A stretch of 64,000 nt of DNA from Nansenia antarctica (lineage: Eukaryota; Chordata; Actinopteri; Argentiniformes; Microstomatidae), in assembly GCA_963989245.1 (NCBI GenBank), contig OZ022342.1:68045430-68109429 (forward strand), in the 5' to 3' direction. The position numbers were made by a program, and so were the translations under genes. The stretch's first letter is position 1; each line of letters begins with the position of its first letter. The notes beneath the pieces were generated by a model that ran no database searches, had not been told where the DNA came from, and was given only the letters and a program-made list of their open reading frames with translations. Shown here in pieces: positions 53,101-58,079 of this stretch.

Positions 53101-53589
53101 GTCTTGATTTGTACATTTTAGTATCGTTTTCTTGTCCCCGAGTGAGCATGGTCTAAAATCAAATGAAGTTAATTATAGAAACCATGCATGAGCTTCCTAC
53201 ATTATTGGAAGGGAACTGTCTATTTTTCTATCACTTCCGTAAATCAACTTAGATAATGCAAACATGATCCATGCGCATAAAGGACACGGAAAATGTTGTT
53301 TGCCTCTGATCTTTGTGAGAAATTGTTTGCAATCATTTGCAAATCGACAATACCTATCTTAACACTTAAATAATCAAAACGTAAGCTTTAATAGGTTGAG
53401 AGGGGCTTGTTTGGTTTGCGCCCCCTCCCGCGTCTAATTCCTTTTTTCTACCGTGCCTATAATTCAGCCTATAACATAGCCCGCTGAACACATCAAACAC
53501 TGCTAGAGATGTTATGTTACAGCTGAATATGTTACAACAGCGAGTAAAATGGGTAATTATTGAAAGAAAAAAATAACATACCCATCCAT
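16215..53589 (-). CDS. ptbp3: ptbp3, polypyrimidine tract-binding protein 3 (whole coding span)
   Basis: An RNA-binding splicing regulator with four RRMs that binds CU-rich RNA in nucleus and cytoplasm. Thirteen exons between 40014 and 16215 join with GT/AG sites and matching phases. From ATG in exon 3 (MSNSTPST) they encode 520 aa, against about 521-552 for human PTBP3 isoforms. PTBP3 is preferred over PTBP1 or PTBP2 because of the NSSTPST-like start, the linker APGIISSPYAGAAGFAP, PHGLFILFG and KAFKFFQKDRKMALIQLG. RRM1 lies in exons 4-5, RRM2 in exons 6-8, RRM3 in exons 10-13 and RRM4 in exons 13-15. RRM sheet motifs such as VLLVSNLNP and LHLSNIPPS are intact. No frameshift or premature stop was seen, so the gene looks functional. 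Exon 2 was not located. Paralogue assignment is by remembered family sequence, not by alignment. Confidence 0.95.
16580..16825 (+). mobile_element. 5'-truncated LINE 3' tail (family B)
   Basis: The end reads AACTGCATTTCGTTGTTGAG, then ACGACAATAAAGTTATTCAT and a degenerate TCTAA repeat. This is the usual 3' end of fish L2/Rex-like retrotransposons. It lies in ptbp3 intron 14, antisense to the gene. It has no coding sequence. Confidence 0.7.
17250..17350. mobile_element. Palindromic MITE, copy 2 (about half an element)
   Basis: Only the left arm (GCTGGTGGAGGTAGAAATTG, then TCATTGTAATGCATGGAACG) is clear. The right arm has been lost or replaced by GGAATG repeats. Intron 14 of ptbp3. Confidence 0.7.
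17767..17793. repeat. GATA microsatellite
   Basis: Six tandem GATA units in ptbp3 intron 14, close to the exon 14 donor side. Confidence 0.9.
17837..17914 (-). CDS. ptbp3: ptbp3 exon 14 (RRM4)
   Basis: Acceptor CCAACAACAG and donor GTAAGT. It encodes PSITDDILKDLFAGTGYTVK then AFKFFQ, 78 nt. The phase fits exon 13 (ends CC) and exon 15 (starts G). Confidence 0.96.
18408..18624 (-). CDS. ptbp3: ptbp3 exon 13 (RRM3 end, linker, RRM4 start)
   Basis: 217 nt, acceptor CTCCTTCAG and donor GTGAGT. It encodes MSHLNGQRLHGKVIRVTISK, HQTVQLPREGQEDQGLTKDF and [20 protein letters not shown] then LSNIP. The short linker between RRM3 and RRM4 is the highly conserved PTBP block in which the two domains pack together. 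Confidence 0.97.
18676..18705. repeat. GGA-rich tract
   Basis: A run of GGA/GAG units on the plus strand in intron 12, just upstream (sense) of exon 13. It reads as CCT-rich pyrimidine on the ptbp3 sense strand. Confidence 0.7.
18967..19059 (-). CDS. ptbp3: ptbp3 exon 12 (RRM3)
   Basis: 93 nt, acceptor TTTCTGCAG and donor GTGAGA. It encodes VYGDVHRVKILFNKKENALI then QMADATQAQL. It matches PTBP3 (VHRVKI, DATQAQL-like) better than PTBP1 (VQRVKI). Confidence 0.96.
19449..19482 (-). CDS. ptbp3: ptbp3 exon 11, 34-nt regulated-type exon
   Basis: It encodes SISPHGLFILF, split before G. It is exactly 34 nt, the size of PTBP1 exon 11 and PTBP2 exon 10, whose skipping shifts the frame and sends the mRNA to nonsense-mediated decay (known for those paralogues). 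The upstream acceptor tract CTCTTCTTTTCTCCCTGCAG contains CUCUUCU/UUCUCC motifs of the PTB-binding type. The donor is GTAAGC. Autoregulated skipping here is inferred. Confidence 0.93.
19645..19790 (-). mobile_element. tRNA-SINE (palindromic-tail family), reverse, truncated
   Basis: It reads in reverse from GGAGTGGGGCAGTC through TTGGACAGAGACAGTAGAGA to a degraded internal-promoter region (GCCGGATTCAAATCC). It belongs to the family best preserved at 31334-31544. Intron 10 of ptbp3. Confidence 0.7.
20405..20620 (+). mobile_element. V-SINE (tRNA-derived)
   Basis: A tRNA-like head with an A-box-like TGGCTCAGGAGG and a B-box-like AGTTCGATCC is followed by the V-SINE core (TGAACCCCAAATTGCTCCCA, then TGTGTGAATGGGTGAATG) and the tail GCTATATAAGTGCAGTCCAT. 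Intron 10 of ptbp3. A reverse copy is nested in the Tc1-like element at 27967-28113. Confidence 0.9.
20718..20795. repeat. G-run-rich tract beside exon 10
   Basis: Runs of 5-12 G on the plus strand lie within 85 bp of the exon 10 donor. On the sense strand this is C-rich pyrimidine immediately downstream of the exon. Confidence 0.8.
20800..20936 (-). CDS. ptbp3: ptbp3 exon 10 (linker and RRM3 start)
   Basis: 137 nt from acceptor GCGTGTACCCAG to donor GTGAGT. It encodes LSMQTMPGGLGPLAIPSSMA, GRMAIHGMAPAA and SVLLVSNLNPD. A second in-frame acceptor (GACTCCAG, exon edge at 20960) would add 24 nt (eight residues). I prefer the shorter form because it lines up with the human linker (GLSVPAVPGALGPL). 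Confidence 0.93.
21188..21515. repeat. Purine minisatellite, about 20-37-bp units
   Basis: Variable repeats of GGGAGGGTGGAGAGATGAGG and GGGAGGGAGG fill more than 300 bp. On the ptbp3 sense strand this is an almost pure CU tract with repeated CATCTCTCCACC, starting 44 nt downstream of exon 9. It also produces a 332-codon proline/serine ORF that I treat as artefact. Confidence 0.95.
21559..21633 (-). CDS. ptbp3: ptbp3 exon 9 (linker, skippable)
   Basis: 75 nt encoding APGIISSPYAGAAGFAPTMG then FPQA. It begins and ends in the same phase, so skipping keeps the frame. It corresponds to PTBP1 exon 9, whose skipping gives a shorter, less repressive isoform (known). Acceptor GGGTTTTGCAG, donor GTAAAT. 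Confidence 0.95.
21987..22200. repeat. Poly-C tracts and CAGA repeats in intron 8
   Basis: C runs at about 21987-22002 and 22175-22198, with CAGA microsatellite stretches just before (21744-21767, 21938-21957). Only low-complexity DNA is seen between them. Confidence 0.85.
23271..23371. repeat. 25-bp tandem repeat, four copies
   Basis: The unit TGAGCAATGTGGTATAGATG plus GGATA starts at 23271, 23296, 23321 and 23346. Only the last unit differs visibly (TGACC). Confidence 0.97.
23504..23678 (-). CDS. ptbp3: ptbp3 exon 8 (RRM2 end and linker)
   Basis: 175 nt. It encodes TLDGQNIYNACCTLRVEFSK, LTSLNVKYNNDKSRDFTRLD, LPSGDGQPTMDPG and MTAAFG (last codon split). DFTRLDLP is PTBP3-type (PTBP1/2 have DYTRPDLP). 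Acceptor GTTTTTAG, donor GTAAGA. Confidence 0.97.
24540..24640. repeat. C-rich tract in intron 7
   Basis: Plus-strand C runs (up to 13) separated by short T/A spacers. On the ptbp3 sense strand it is G-rich with G-quadruplex potential. Confidence 0.85.
24849..24923. repeat. (AG)n microsatellite, (CT)n in ptbp3 sense
   Basis: About 36 uninterrupted AG units. In the ptbp3 transcript it would be a (CU)n tract of about 72 nt in intron 7, a textbook PTB-type ligand. Confidence 0.97.
25300..25510. other. CpG-dense block in intron 7
   Basis: Many CpG dinucleotides (for example GGCGCCGG, GGCGATCCGATATCG, CGATAACGATGACGCGGAC) stand out from AT-rich surroundings. No ORF or repeat partner was recognised. 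It could be a young mobile element or a regulatory CpG cluster. Confidence 0.4.
26150..26360 (-). mobile_element. SINE-like element, reverse
   Basis: It contains TTAAGTGCCTTGCTCAAGGG and a reversed tRNA-like promoter end (GGGATCGAACCAGCAACCTT, then GGCTACCGCTGCCCGC). This is the layout of fish tRNA-derived SINEs. Intron 7 of ptbp3. Confidence 0.7.
26660..26831 (+). mobile_element. tRNA-SINE (palindromic-tail family), 5'-truncated
   Basis: It starts within the tRNA-like B box (GGTTCAATTCC), runs through ACATATCCTGCATGTCATCC and CTGTCAATAAAGATGAA, and ends in GAGTGGGACTGCCCCACTC plus an A-rich tail. The 13-bp duplication TTGTCAGATGTTG flanks it (26647-26659 and 26832-26844), proving insertion by retrotransposition. 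Confidence 0.93.
26878..26988 (-). CDS. ptbp3: ptbp3 exon 7 (RRM2)
   Basis: 111 nt, encoding IFSKFGTVLKIITFTKNNQF then QALLQYADPMNAHHAKV. The NNQFQALLQY core of RRM2 is intact. Acceptor CCTCCATAG, donor GTCAGT. Confidence 0.97.
27050..27215. repeat. About 22-bp tandem repeat
   Basis: Six or so imperfect copies of AACCCAAACCATTCTATAACCA in intron 6, close to exon 7. Confidence 0.9.
27459..27626 (-). CDS. ptbp3: ptbp3 exon 6 (linker and RRM2 start)
   Basis: 168 nt, encoding RAQAALQAVNAVHSGNMALS, a G/S-rich linker, GQSPVLRIIVENLFYPVSLE and VLHQ. Acceptor CTCCCTTTCCACAG, donor GTCAGA. Phase 0 on both sides. Confidence 0.97.
27699..29216 (-). mobile_element. Tc1-like transposon, inactive, with nested V-SINE
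   Basis: Terminal inverted repeats CAGTGCTGCTTGAGAGTTTG (left) and its diverged complement ending ACCCAAGCAGCACTG (right) are flanked by TA on both sides. The minus strand keeps transposase remnants around 28340-28500: SILWTYESKIDLFGHN (from the second catalytic-D block, with the D of SDESK missing) and WRKPNIAYHPKK. Frames are broken, so no transposase can be made. It lies in ptbp3 intron 5. Confidence 0.93.
27967..28113 (-). mobile_element. V-SINE nested in the Tc1-like element
   Basis: A reverse-oriented V-SINE: AAGCGCTTTACAATGGCCTC, then TTCACACACCAATGGCAGCA, then the reversed A box CTCCTGAGCCACAGCTG. It is flanked by CAGCAT (27961-27966 and 28114-28119). Removing it rejoins the usual Tc1 context CCACAGCAT/CTTGATTGGA. 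Confidence 0.88.
29574..29704. mobile_element. Palindromic MITE, copy 3
   Basis: Left arm GGCTGGTGGAGGTAGAAATC and right arm GATTTCTACATCCGCCAGCC are complementary, with a short spacer. Intron 5 of ptbp3. Confidence 0.88.
30002..30148 (-). CDS. ptbp3: ptbp3 exon 5 (RRM1 end)
   Basis: 147 nt, encoding AFIEMASEDAAITMVNYYTT, ATPHVRNQPVYIQYSNHREL and KTDNLPNQG. NQPVYIQYSNHRELKTDNLP is PTBP3-type. Donor GTGAGT overlaps a G run; acceptor CTCAAACTAG. Confidence 0.97.
30221..30254. repeat. (AAT)n microsatellite
   Basis: About eleven AAT units in intron 4. Confidence 0.9.
31334..31544 (+). mobile_element. Full-length tRNA-SINE (palindromic-tail family)
   Basis: Best copy in the window. It has an A box TGGCGTAGCGGG and a perfect B box GGTTCGATTCC at 31390-31400, then ACATATCCTGCATGTCGTCC, a CT-rich stretch, CTGTCAATAAAATGAAAAAT, the hairpin-forming GAGTGGGACTGCCCCACTC and an A-rich tail. 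The 13-bp duplication AAATGATAACACT flanks it (31321-31333 and 31545-31557). It sits inside the Tc1-like element. Confidence 0.95.
32080..32288 (-). mobile_element. Second SINE nested in the same Tc1-like element
   Basis: It holds TTAGCAGACGCTTTTATCCA then AAGCGACTTACAATTACGAA, TAAGTGCCTTACCCAAGGGC and a reversed promoter (GGGATTTGAACTCACAACCT). This is a widespread fish SINE tail and head. The related element at 56700-56875 runs forward. Target duplication not resolved. Confidence 0.82.
33772..33941 (-). CDS. ptbp3: ptbp3 exon 4 (RRM1 start)
   Basis: 170 nt, encoding ANGNDSRQFKGDRSPCGPSR, VLHVRKVPIEVSEAEVISLG and VPFGKVTNLLMLKGKNQ. The first two bases complete the Ala codon split with exon 3. 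Acceptor CCTCCCCTTCAG, donor GTATGA. The basic stretch before RRM1 fits a nuclear-localisation region. Confidence 0.97.
34468..34545. repeat. CA-rich microsatellite
   Basis: Interrupted CACACA/CACGCACG repeat in ptbp3 intron 3. Confidence 0.9.
35262..35430. mobile_element. Palindromic MITE, copy 4
   Basis: GAGGCTGTTGGGGG opens the left arm; CTCATTGGTCATGCATGGAA faces TTCCACGCATGTCAACGAG, and the end reads CCTCCACCAGCCTCCCCTG. Intron 3 of ptbp3. Confidence 0.85.
35675..35835. repeat. Compound CA/CAGA/GGAC microsatellite
   Basis: GGAC units followed by CACA and CAGACAGACACA blocks, ending in a pure (CA)n of about 16 units. It produces several overlapping cysteine/valine-rich false ORFs. Confidence 0.93.
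36000..37600. other. ptbp3 intron 3, no feature recognised
   Basis: Mostly unique sequence. The ORFs at 36037-36462 and 36320-36649 overlap on opposite strands and match no family I know. A short GT tract is at 37061-37082. Confidence 0.4.
37620..37785 (-). mobile_element. tRNA-SINE (palindromic-tail family), reverse
   Basis: The reverse copy reads GGATAGAGACAGTAGAGATT, ACATGCAGGATATGTCGATG and a degraded reversed promoter (TGTGCTACGCTACTTATGCG). It contains a run of 12 G. Intron 3 of ptbp3. Confidence 0.8.
37945..38110. repeat. Degenerate short tandem repeat (TCTATGGCAG-like)
   Basis: About a dozen imperfect units of GTCTATGGCA / GTCTACGGAA type. Confidence 0.75.
38110..39938. other. ptbp3 intron 3, remainder
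   Basis: No exon or repeat family recognised. Small ORFs lack similarity. A very short CTAACCCTAACCCTAA stretch at 39859 is telomere-like but only two units long. Confidence 0.4.
39939..40014 (-). CDS. ptbp3: ptbp3 exon 3 (N-terminal, with internal start)
   Basis: 76 nt, acceptor TTTTTTTCTTTTCCAG and donor GTACGT. Read in frame it gives RGSEKPLSSSFLCGRTT then MSNSTPST. RGSE corresponds to the RGSDE block of PTBP proteins that follows the exon 1-2 peptide. The internal ATG at 39963-39961 (context ACCATGA) matches the start of the shorter human PTBP3 isoform, so both long and short N-termini are possible. Confidence 0.93.
40030..41170. other. ptbp3 intron 2/1 DNA, no feature recognised
   Basis: Scanned for the missing 31-nt-type exon 2 (…VGxK before RGSE); no convincing match. 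No other feature recognised. Confidence 0.4.
41173..41255. repeat. (CA)n microsatellite
   Basis: About 40 uninterrupted CA units, preceded by GCGCGCGC. It generates false ORFs of His/Thr or Cys/Val. Confidence 0.97.
42344..42445. repeat. (TG)n microsatellite
   Basis: About 48 TG units with one CG interruption. With the (CA)n tract about 1.1 kb away it forms a pair of complementary repeats in the same intron. Confidence 0.97.
42460..47640. other. ptbp3 intron 1 DNA, low-complexity patches only
   Basis: It contains CATC/CTAT repeats (42896-42930), a purine-rich tract with GT repeat (43915-44140), GGGA-rich tracts (44295-44400, 44560-44592, 46540-46585) and otherwise unique DNA. No exon recognised. 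Confidence 0.45.
47651..47903. mobile_element. 125-bp MITE interrupted by a second copy of itself
   Basis: The outer copy begins GGGCCGGTTTCAGAGACAAG and ends complementary to it, flanked by ACA on both sides. Its interior is interrupted by a complete second copy (47706-47830). Without the inner copy and one TCA duplicate the outer is also 125 bp. Near-complete inverted repeats with 3-bp target duplications suggest a PIF/Harbinger-type origin, but the TSDs (ACA, TCA) are not the classic TWA. Intron 1 of ptbp3. Confidence 0.93.
47706..47830. mobile_element. Inner MITE copy, inverse orientation, 3-bp TSD
   Basis: It starts GGGCCGGTTTCACAGACAAG and ends TTGTCTGTGAAACCGGCCC, exactly 125 bp. TCA is repeated at 47703-47705 and 47831-47833. 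It lies reversed relative to the outer copy, as shown by the order of the asymmetric middle (TGAAAGTGTGATTTAG against CTAAATCACACTTTCA). Confidence 0.94.
48629..48955. mobile_element. hAT-like MITE
   Basis: The left end CAGCTGTTCCCAAACTGG and right end TTTGGGAACCCCTAG are inverted, matching the common CAGGGGTTCCCAAAC termini of hAT elements. The flanks GTGTAATA and TGTAAAGA resemble a decayed 8-bp duplication. No transposase. Confidence 0.75.
49000..51150. other. ptbp3 intron 1 DNA, no feature recognised
   Basis: Unique-looking sequence without recognisable exon, RNA gene or mobile element. Small ORFs (49455-49685, 49882-50182) show no known motif. Confidence 0.4.
51157..51294. mobile_element. 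Palindromic MITE, copy 5
   Basis: GCTGGTGGAGGTAGAAATCA and GCATTGTAATGCG face GCATTACAATGAACCCGTCC and CTGATTTCTAACTCCACTGG. Intron 1 of ptbp3. Confidence 0.87.
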
Positions 53590-53900
53590 TGCACAGAGGA
53601 AATAGTGGTGAAAAGGGACAGTGAACGCTCAGGAAAGTGAAGAAAAAGGTTTGGGTGTTGTTACAACTGCTCGCCCCTCCAACACAGAATATTTTTCGCT
53701 CTCATAGGGCAGGCTACGCACAATGGCACGCTTCCTGCTACTGACGTGAACACAGAAACACACAGACATACAGACACACGCCTCGTTGTACAAAATGGCT
53801 TCTTCTCCCAGCTCCAAAAGAGACACACCTTTGTCACTTTCAACAACGCACATCCATGTTCACTAGCTGCTCTGTGCTTTTACCGCGGCATCATTGCGCA
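52430..53900 (-). promoter_or_regulatory. ptbp3: CpG-enriched region around ptbp3 exon 1 (probable promoter/5' end)
   Basis: CpG dinucleotides are more frequent here than in the adjoining introns (GGCGCCGCGGTC near 52457, ACCGCGGCATCATTGCGCAC near 53881). Because the gene reads leftward, the promoter should lie at or beyond 53600; the start site cannot be fixed from sequence. No clear TATA box was identified. Confidence 0.45.
53582..53589 (-). CDS. ptbp3: ptbp3 exon 1, coding part (ATGGATGG)
   Basis: ATGGATGG followed by donor GTATGT reproduces the PTBP-family first exon, which encodes MDG split after the second base of Gly. The 5'UTR lies to the right (53590 upward). Exon 2 (length 3n+1, ending before RGSE) must lie between here and 40030 but was not recognised. 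The match is short, so this call rests on position, phase and CpG context. Confidence 0.6.
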
Positions 53901-54079
53901 CAAGGCTACAGGTTGAAGGCAAATCGCCTGCTATCAGCCATGTCCTAGGTTCTGGGCCCTGGACAATCTAGACAAATTGATGGCAGCTACTAGATTGAAA
54001 TCAAGTGTAATACTGAAACACAACTGTGTACATTTCAAACCTGCAAACTGCGACACTTTAAATGAATGTGCAATAACAC

Positions 54080-54357
54080 TATGTGCAATATGACAACCCT
54101 GGGGTACATAAGGTTCAGAGAATAGGAAATGTTAGAATAGGTATAGCATAGCATAGAGTACAGCACTGTGTTTTATTTGTATAGTATAGTATAGTATAGT
54201 ATAGTGGATAGTGTACATAGCCTTTATTTATGTAAACCAGCTCTTTTCCCTTCTTGTTTTTAGTTATTTTTTTCCTAGCACCAGGGGAGCCACCCCTCCC
54301 AAATTTCGTTGTTTGGTACCTGTACTATATCAATGACAATAAAGACCATTCATTCAT
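54080..54357 (+). mobile_element. LINE 3' tail (family A), copy 2
   Basis: It shares with 8108-8337 the segments GTGCAATATGACAACCCT, GTGTACATAGCCTTTATT, GCACCAGGGGAGCCACCCCT and AATTTCGTTGTTTGGTACCT, ending CAATGACAATAAAGACC(ATTC)n. It includes a TATAG pentamer microsatellite (54178-54204). Confidence 0.85.
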
Positions 54358-54364
54358 TCTCTTG

Positions 54365-55500
54365 CAACAAGGACAGACAGTCAAGACACTTTGTCTGTTT
54401 CATCCAGAGAGTTGGAAAGGATTATCTTGTTCAAGGGCGCGTATTAATTAATCAAGTTAATGGATCACATCACACTGTACCCAAGCCACTTTAATCAATC
54501 GCTCACTCACAGGCCTGCTAATAAACCTGTGGGGGCTTTAGAATAAGAATAATGTTATAATTGTAGTCTTTGGAGGGCCAATAGCTCAGCAGGATTTTGA
54601 TATACAATCACATCCAGTAGACTTAAATAAATAAATAGAACATAGATGCACTGCCTGCATCATCAAGTGTAGCCTATAGGTTAGTTAGTTTTGCTATATG
54701 TAAAAGGTTACACTGAAAGAAAGTGGAAACATTTAATCTGGAATAAATGCTTTAGGGACTGGTGAATTGTGGCCATGCTATTGTCAGGGAGGTGGTTCAT
54801 ACACATGCCTGCATATGACCGTGTCAATTAACCTGAACATTCAATGTCCAGGCTTTAGCTCAGTGGGTTAAGATTGTTTTTGAGGGAGTCAGACAAAATA
54901 CTTTATGTCTAATGGTTTACATTGGCACCGTGACCCAGATACTGTATGTCACAGAGTTAATGTCTGTCAGCAGCATTACTCCTCTTCCTGGTTCCCAGGA
55001 AAAGGTGATCAATGGGGGGGAGGTGGTTTTATTGTACTGTAGCCTACTTTCAGCCAAGTAACACTTTACATAAGTTGTTCTATAGGCACTACTGTGCAAT
55101 TACTATTGTATACTAACACCATTGTTGTATAACAACACCATTGTGGTGGCTGTTTTCTTGCTGTGTCAATGTTTTTTCTTCAAGATTTTATCCACACAGC
55201 AGCACTGCAGCGTGTGGAAACTTGTTGCACCAGTCTGACCGGAGTTACCGCAGTCTAGTATACACATGCAATGACAGCACCTCCATAGAGGACCCTAGTT
55301 CTTCTGCCCTCTCTCTCTGTGACTGTGTGTATGAATTAAAATCATGGTGACTACACAAGAGGATTGGCCCGAGCAAAGCACCGTGCATACATAGCAGGAA
55401 AACCCAGAGGTTTCAATTTCACTGTTACATTTTTAAATGGTTAAGTTGGTAGAATAAGCAGAAACAAGATATGTATTTGCCAGCTATGTTACATATAGCC
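54365..55500. other. Intergenic stretch upstream of ptbp3
   Basis: No gene or repeat family recognised; small ORFs only. Confidence 0.4.
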
Positions 55501-55514
55501 TTATTTATTAAAGT

Positions 55515-56400
55515 GCCACCTGCAGAAGTTTTCGGATGACTCCTCTATCGTCGGTTACATCACAGACGACAGGGATGAGGAGTACAGGGCCCTGGTGGAG
55601 AGCTTCGTGCAGTGGTGCGACACCAACTACCTTTTGCTTAACACCAGCAAAACAAAGGAGTTGGTGGTGGATTTTAGGAGGAAGAGAAGGACCCCAGCCC
55701 CCATCACCATCAAGGGGGTGGAAGTCGAGAGGGTGGACTCCTACAGGTACCTGGGAGTACAAATTAATAACAAACTGGACTGGACTGACAACACCGAGGC
55801 TCTTCTCAGGAAAGGGCAGAGCAGACTGTTTTTCCTGAGAAGGCTGAGGTCTTTCGGTGTCTGCAACAAGCTGCTGCAAATGTTTTACCAGTCGGTGGTT
55901 GCCAGCGTTCTGTTCTTCGCCGTGGCCTGCTGGGGTGGAAACATCTGTGCCAGGGATGCTGCGAAGCTAAACAAACTGGTGAAGAAGGCCAGCTCTGTGG
56001 TGGGGACCGGGCTGGACAGCCTAGAGGTGGTGGCAGAACAGAGGATGGGGAAAAAACTGGCGGCCATGCTGGCCAATCCCTCCCACCCGATGTACTGCGA
56101 GCTGGCAGGGATGAGGAGCAAGTTCAGCCACAGATTTGTTCTCCCCCGTCAAAGTACAAAAAGATTTGGACAGTCCTTTATTCCAGCTGCACTCCGACTC
56201 TACAACCAGGCCCTGCAGGGTGGGGGAGACCTGGAGATGGAACTTTTGGAACTTTTTACTTATTGAGCCTGCACTGTTTTATGTTTTTTATTGAATGTTT
56301 TTCTGTTTTCTGTACTGAATGTTTTCTGCCCTAACTGAGCTGTTTGACAACAAAATTTCCCCATTGGGGACAATAAAGGTTTTCAATCAATCAATAAAGG
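55515..56400 (+). mobile_element. 5'-truncated L2/Rex-like LINE with reverse-transcriptase C-terminus
   Basis: The open frame starts just before the catalytic FSDD motif (KFSDDSSIVGYITDDRDEEY) and runs through CDTNYLLLNTSKTKELVVDF, VDSYRYLGVQINNKLDW, SRLFFLRRLRSFGVCNKLL and SVLFFAVACWGGN to a stop at 56264-56266. The tail has AACAAAATTTCCCCATTGGG, GACAATAAAGG and a (TCAA)n end. These are the thumb and C-terminal blocks of fish jockey/L2-clade LINEs. The frame is open for at least 223 codons, so the insertion is fairly young, but the element lacks most of its RT and any endonuclease, so it cannot move on its own. Confidence 0.93.
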
Positions 56401-56464
56401 CACCCTATGCATGATTGCGCCCTCTTTTGATTGCAAAGGGAATTGCAATGACAATAGTGTTTCC

Positions 56465-56467
<3 letters not shown>

Positions 56468-56549
<82 letters not shown>
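56468..56549. repeat. (TC)n microsatellite
   Basis: About 40 uninterrupted TC units, 60 bp after the LINE tail. Confidence 0.97.
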
Positions 56550-56552
<3 letters not shown>

Positions 56553-56699
56553 CTTGATCAATGCAAACTACTTGTAACTGAAACTATGAATGTCTGTCAA
56601 TCATTTTCACATTTATATTTTAGTTACACGACACCTACAAAGGACCTGTGTGGTTGACAGTGCAGTGCTTATTTAGTTTGGAAATGTTTCACAGAAACA

Positions 56700-56875
56700 T
56701 GAACATGGAAATGAGTGGTGGTCTAGGGGGATAATGAGTTGGACTGGTGATCAGAAGGATCAAATACCCCCTGGGAACACCACCACTCTAGTGTGCCCTT
56801 GAGTAAGCCCTAAATTACTCCAGGGAGACTGTCCCTGTAATCTCTCATTGTAAATGGTTAGAATGTAAATGTAAA
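56700..56875 (+). mobile_element. SINE, forward copy, degraded
   Basis: GTGGTGGTCTAGGGGGATAA (A-box-like), ACTGGTGATCAGAAGGATCA, then TGTGCCCTTGAGTAAGCCCT and GGGAGACTGTCCCTGTAATC. It mirrors the reverse element at 32080-32288. Confidence 0.7.
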
Positions 56876-56944
56876 CTTTTAAGTAAGCATATTAACTCCT
56901 TTCAGTACATGAACTAGATCTCCATTAGGGCTCTGTATTTCTAA

Positions 56945-57095
56945 AGTAATTTTTCTGAGTGGGGCAGTTACACTCATATTTTTCTTTGTATTGATAGAGA
57001 CAGTAGTGATTTTGACAGGAAGGATGGGTGAGAGAGAGAGAGAGAGAAGGGATGACATGCAGGATATGTCCACAGCCGGAATCGAGTGCTCTGTA
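56945..57095 (-). mobile_element. tRNA-SINE (palindromic-tail family), reverse
   Basis: It begins with the tail hairpin (TGAGTGGGGCAGTTACACTC) and continues TTGATAGAGACAGTAGTGAT, GACATGCAGGATATGTCCAC and the reversed B box CCGGAATCGAG. Confidence 0.85.
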
Positions 57096-57099
57096 TTTA

Positions 57100-57780
57100 G
57101 TCACATTATTCTATCTTTTGCTGAAGCTGTTCTGGAGATTGACTAGTAAACAGTAAATCTACTTTGACTGCGCTGGGATTATATGGGGGAAATCTAAGTA
57201 ACACGACTACACATTGTATACAATATGGTACATATGGTTCCCTTGGCTACCCAAGGACCCATTCTCTTGGTACCTGACGGGTCAGCAAGTTCTGGGACAA
57301 CTTCGGCCCGCAGGCCTTGAAACTGCTCGACTGTTTACCACTCCAGGCCCAAGTTGTGTGGTTTGTAAATGTTGTTTTGTATCTCCCTTCACTTCACCTG
57401 TCAGTGGCCATAATATTTTGGCTCATTGGTGTAATCACAATTACTTGCACCAAGTTTCATTATACCATGTCTGAATTAGTTGAATTATGACTAAACAACT
57501 CTATACTGTTTGGCACACTGTGTCATCACTGGCAACACTCAGAGATAGATAGGTAGGTAGATAAATAGATGAGAGATAGGACAAACAATCCACGAGTTAT
57601 GTTTGGCTGTAGATTAATTGATCATTAAATTAATTGATCTGTAAGAAAGAATGTTATACAAATGAGTGTGTCCCAACTTTCAAATAATCATGGACTGTAG
57701 GAGTGCATAAGTGGATATAATATGCCTAAATGGATTATATGATAAATATCTAAATTGTGCATATACATATCTTTACAGTA
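57100..57780. other. Intergenic stretch, no gene seen
   Basis: Unique AT-rich DNA with a short GATA/GGTA repeat (57545-57575). Confidence 0.4.
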
Positions 57781-58079
57781 GAAGGGTTGTTGGGGGCCTT
57801 AGGGATATTGTTATGCAAATTTGTGCAAAAGCACCCAATTTGGCCCAGATGTAGCTCAGAGTATGCCCTAATGATTTAGCCTGGGTGCCCGAGCCAACGA
57901 CCACCGGGGTTGCCATGGCGGCCAAATCAATATGGCCGCCCTCTGAAAAAGGTTTCGGCTATAACTTTTGAACCAAATGAACTAGAAATGCAAGCCTGGT
58001 GCCTTTTGACATGCTCAATCAGTGCAGCTTAGGTGGGAGGCAGGTTCTCAAGGGACTTGGTACTGTTTGATAAAAGCTG

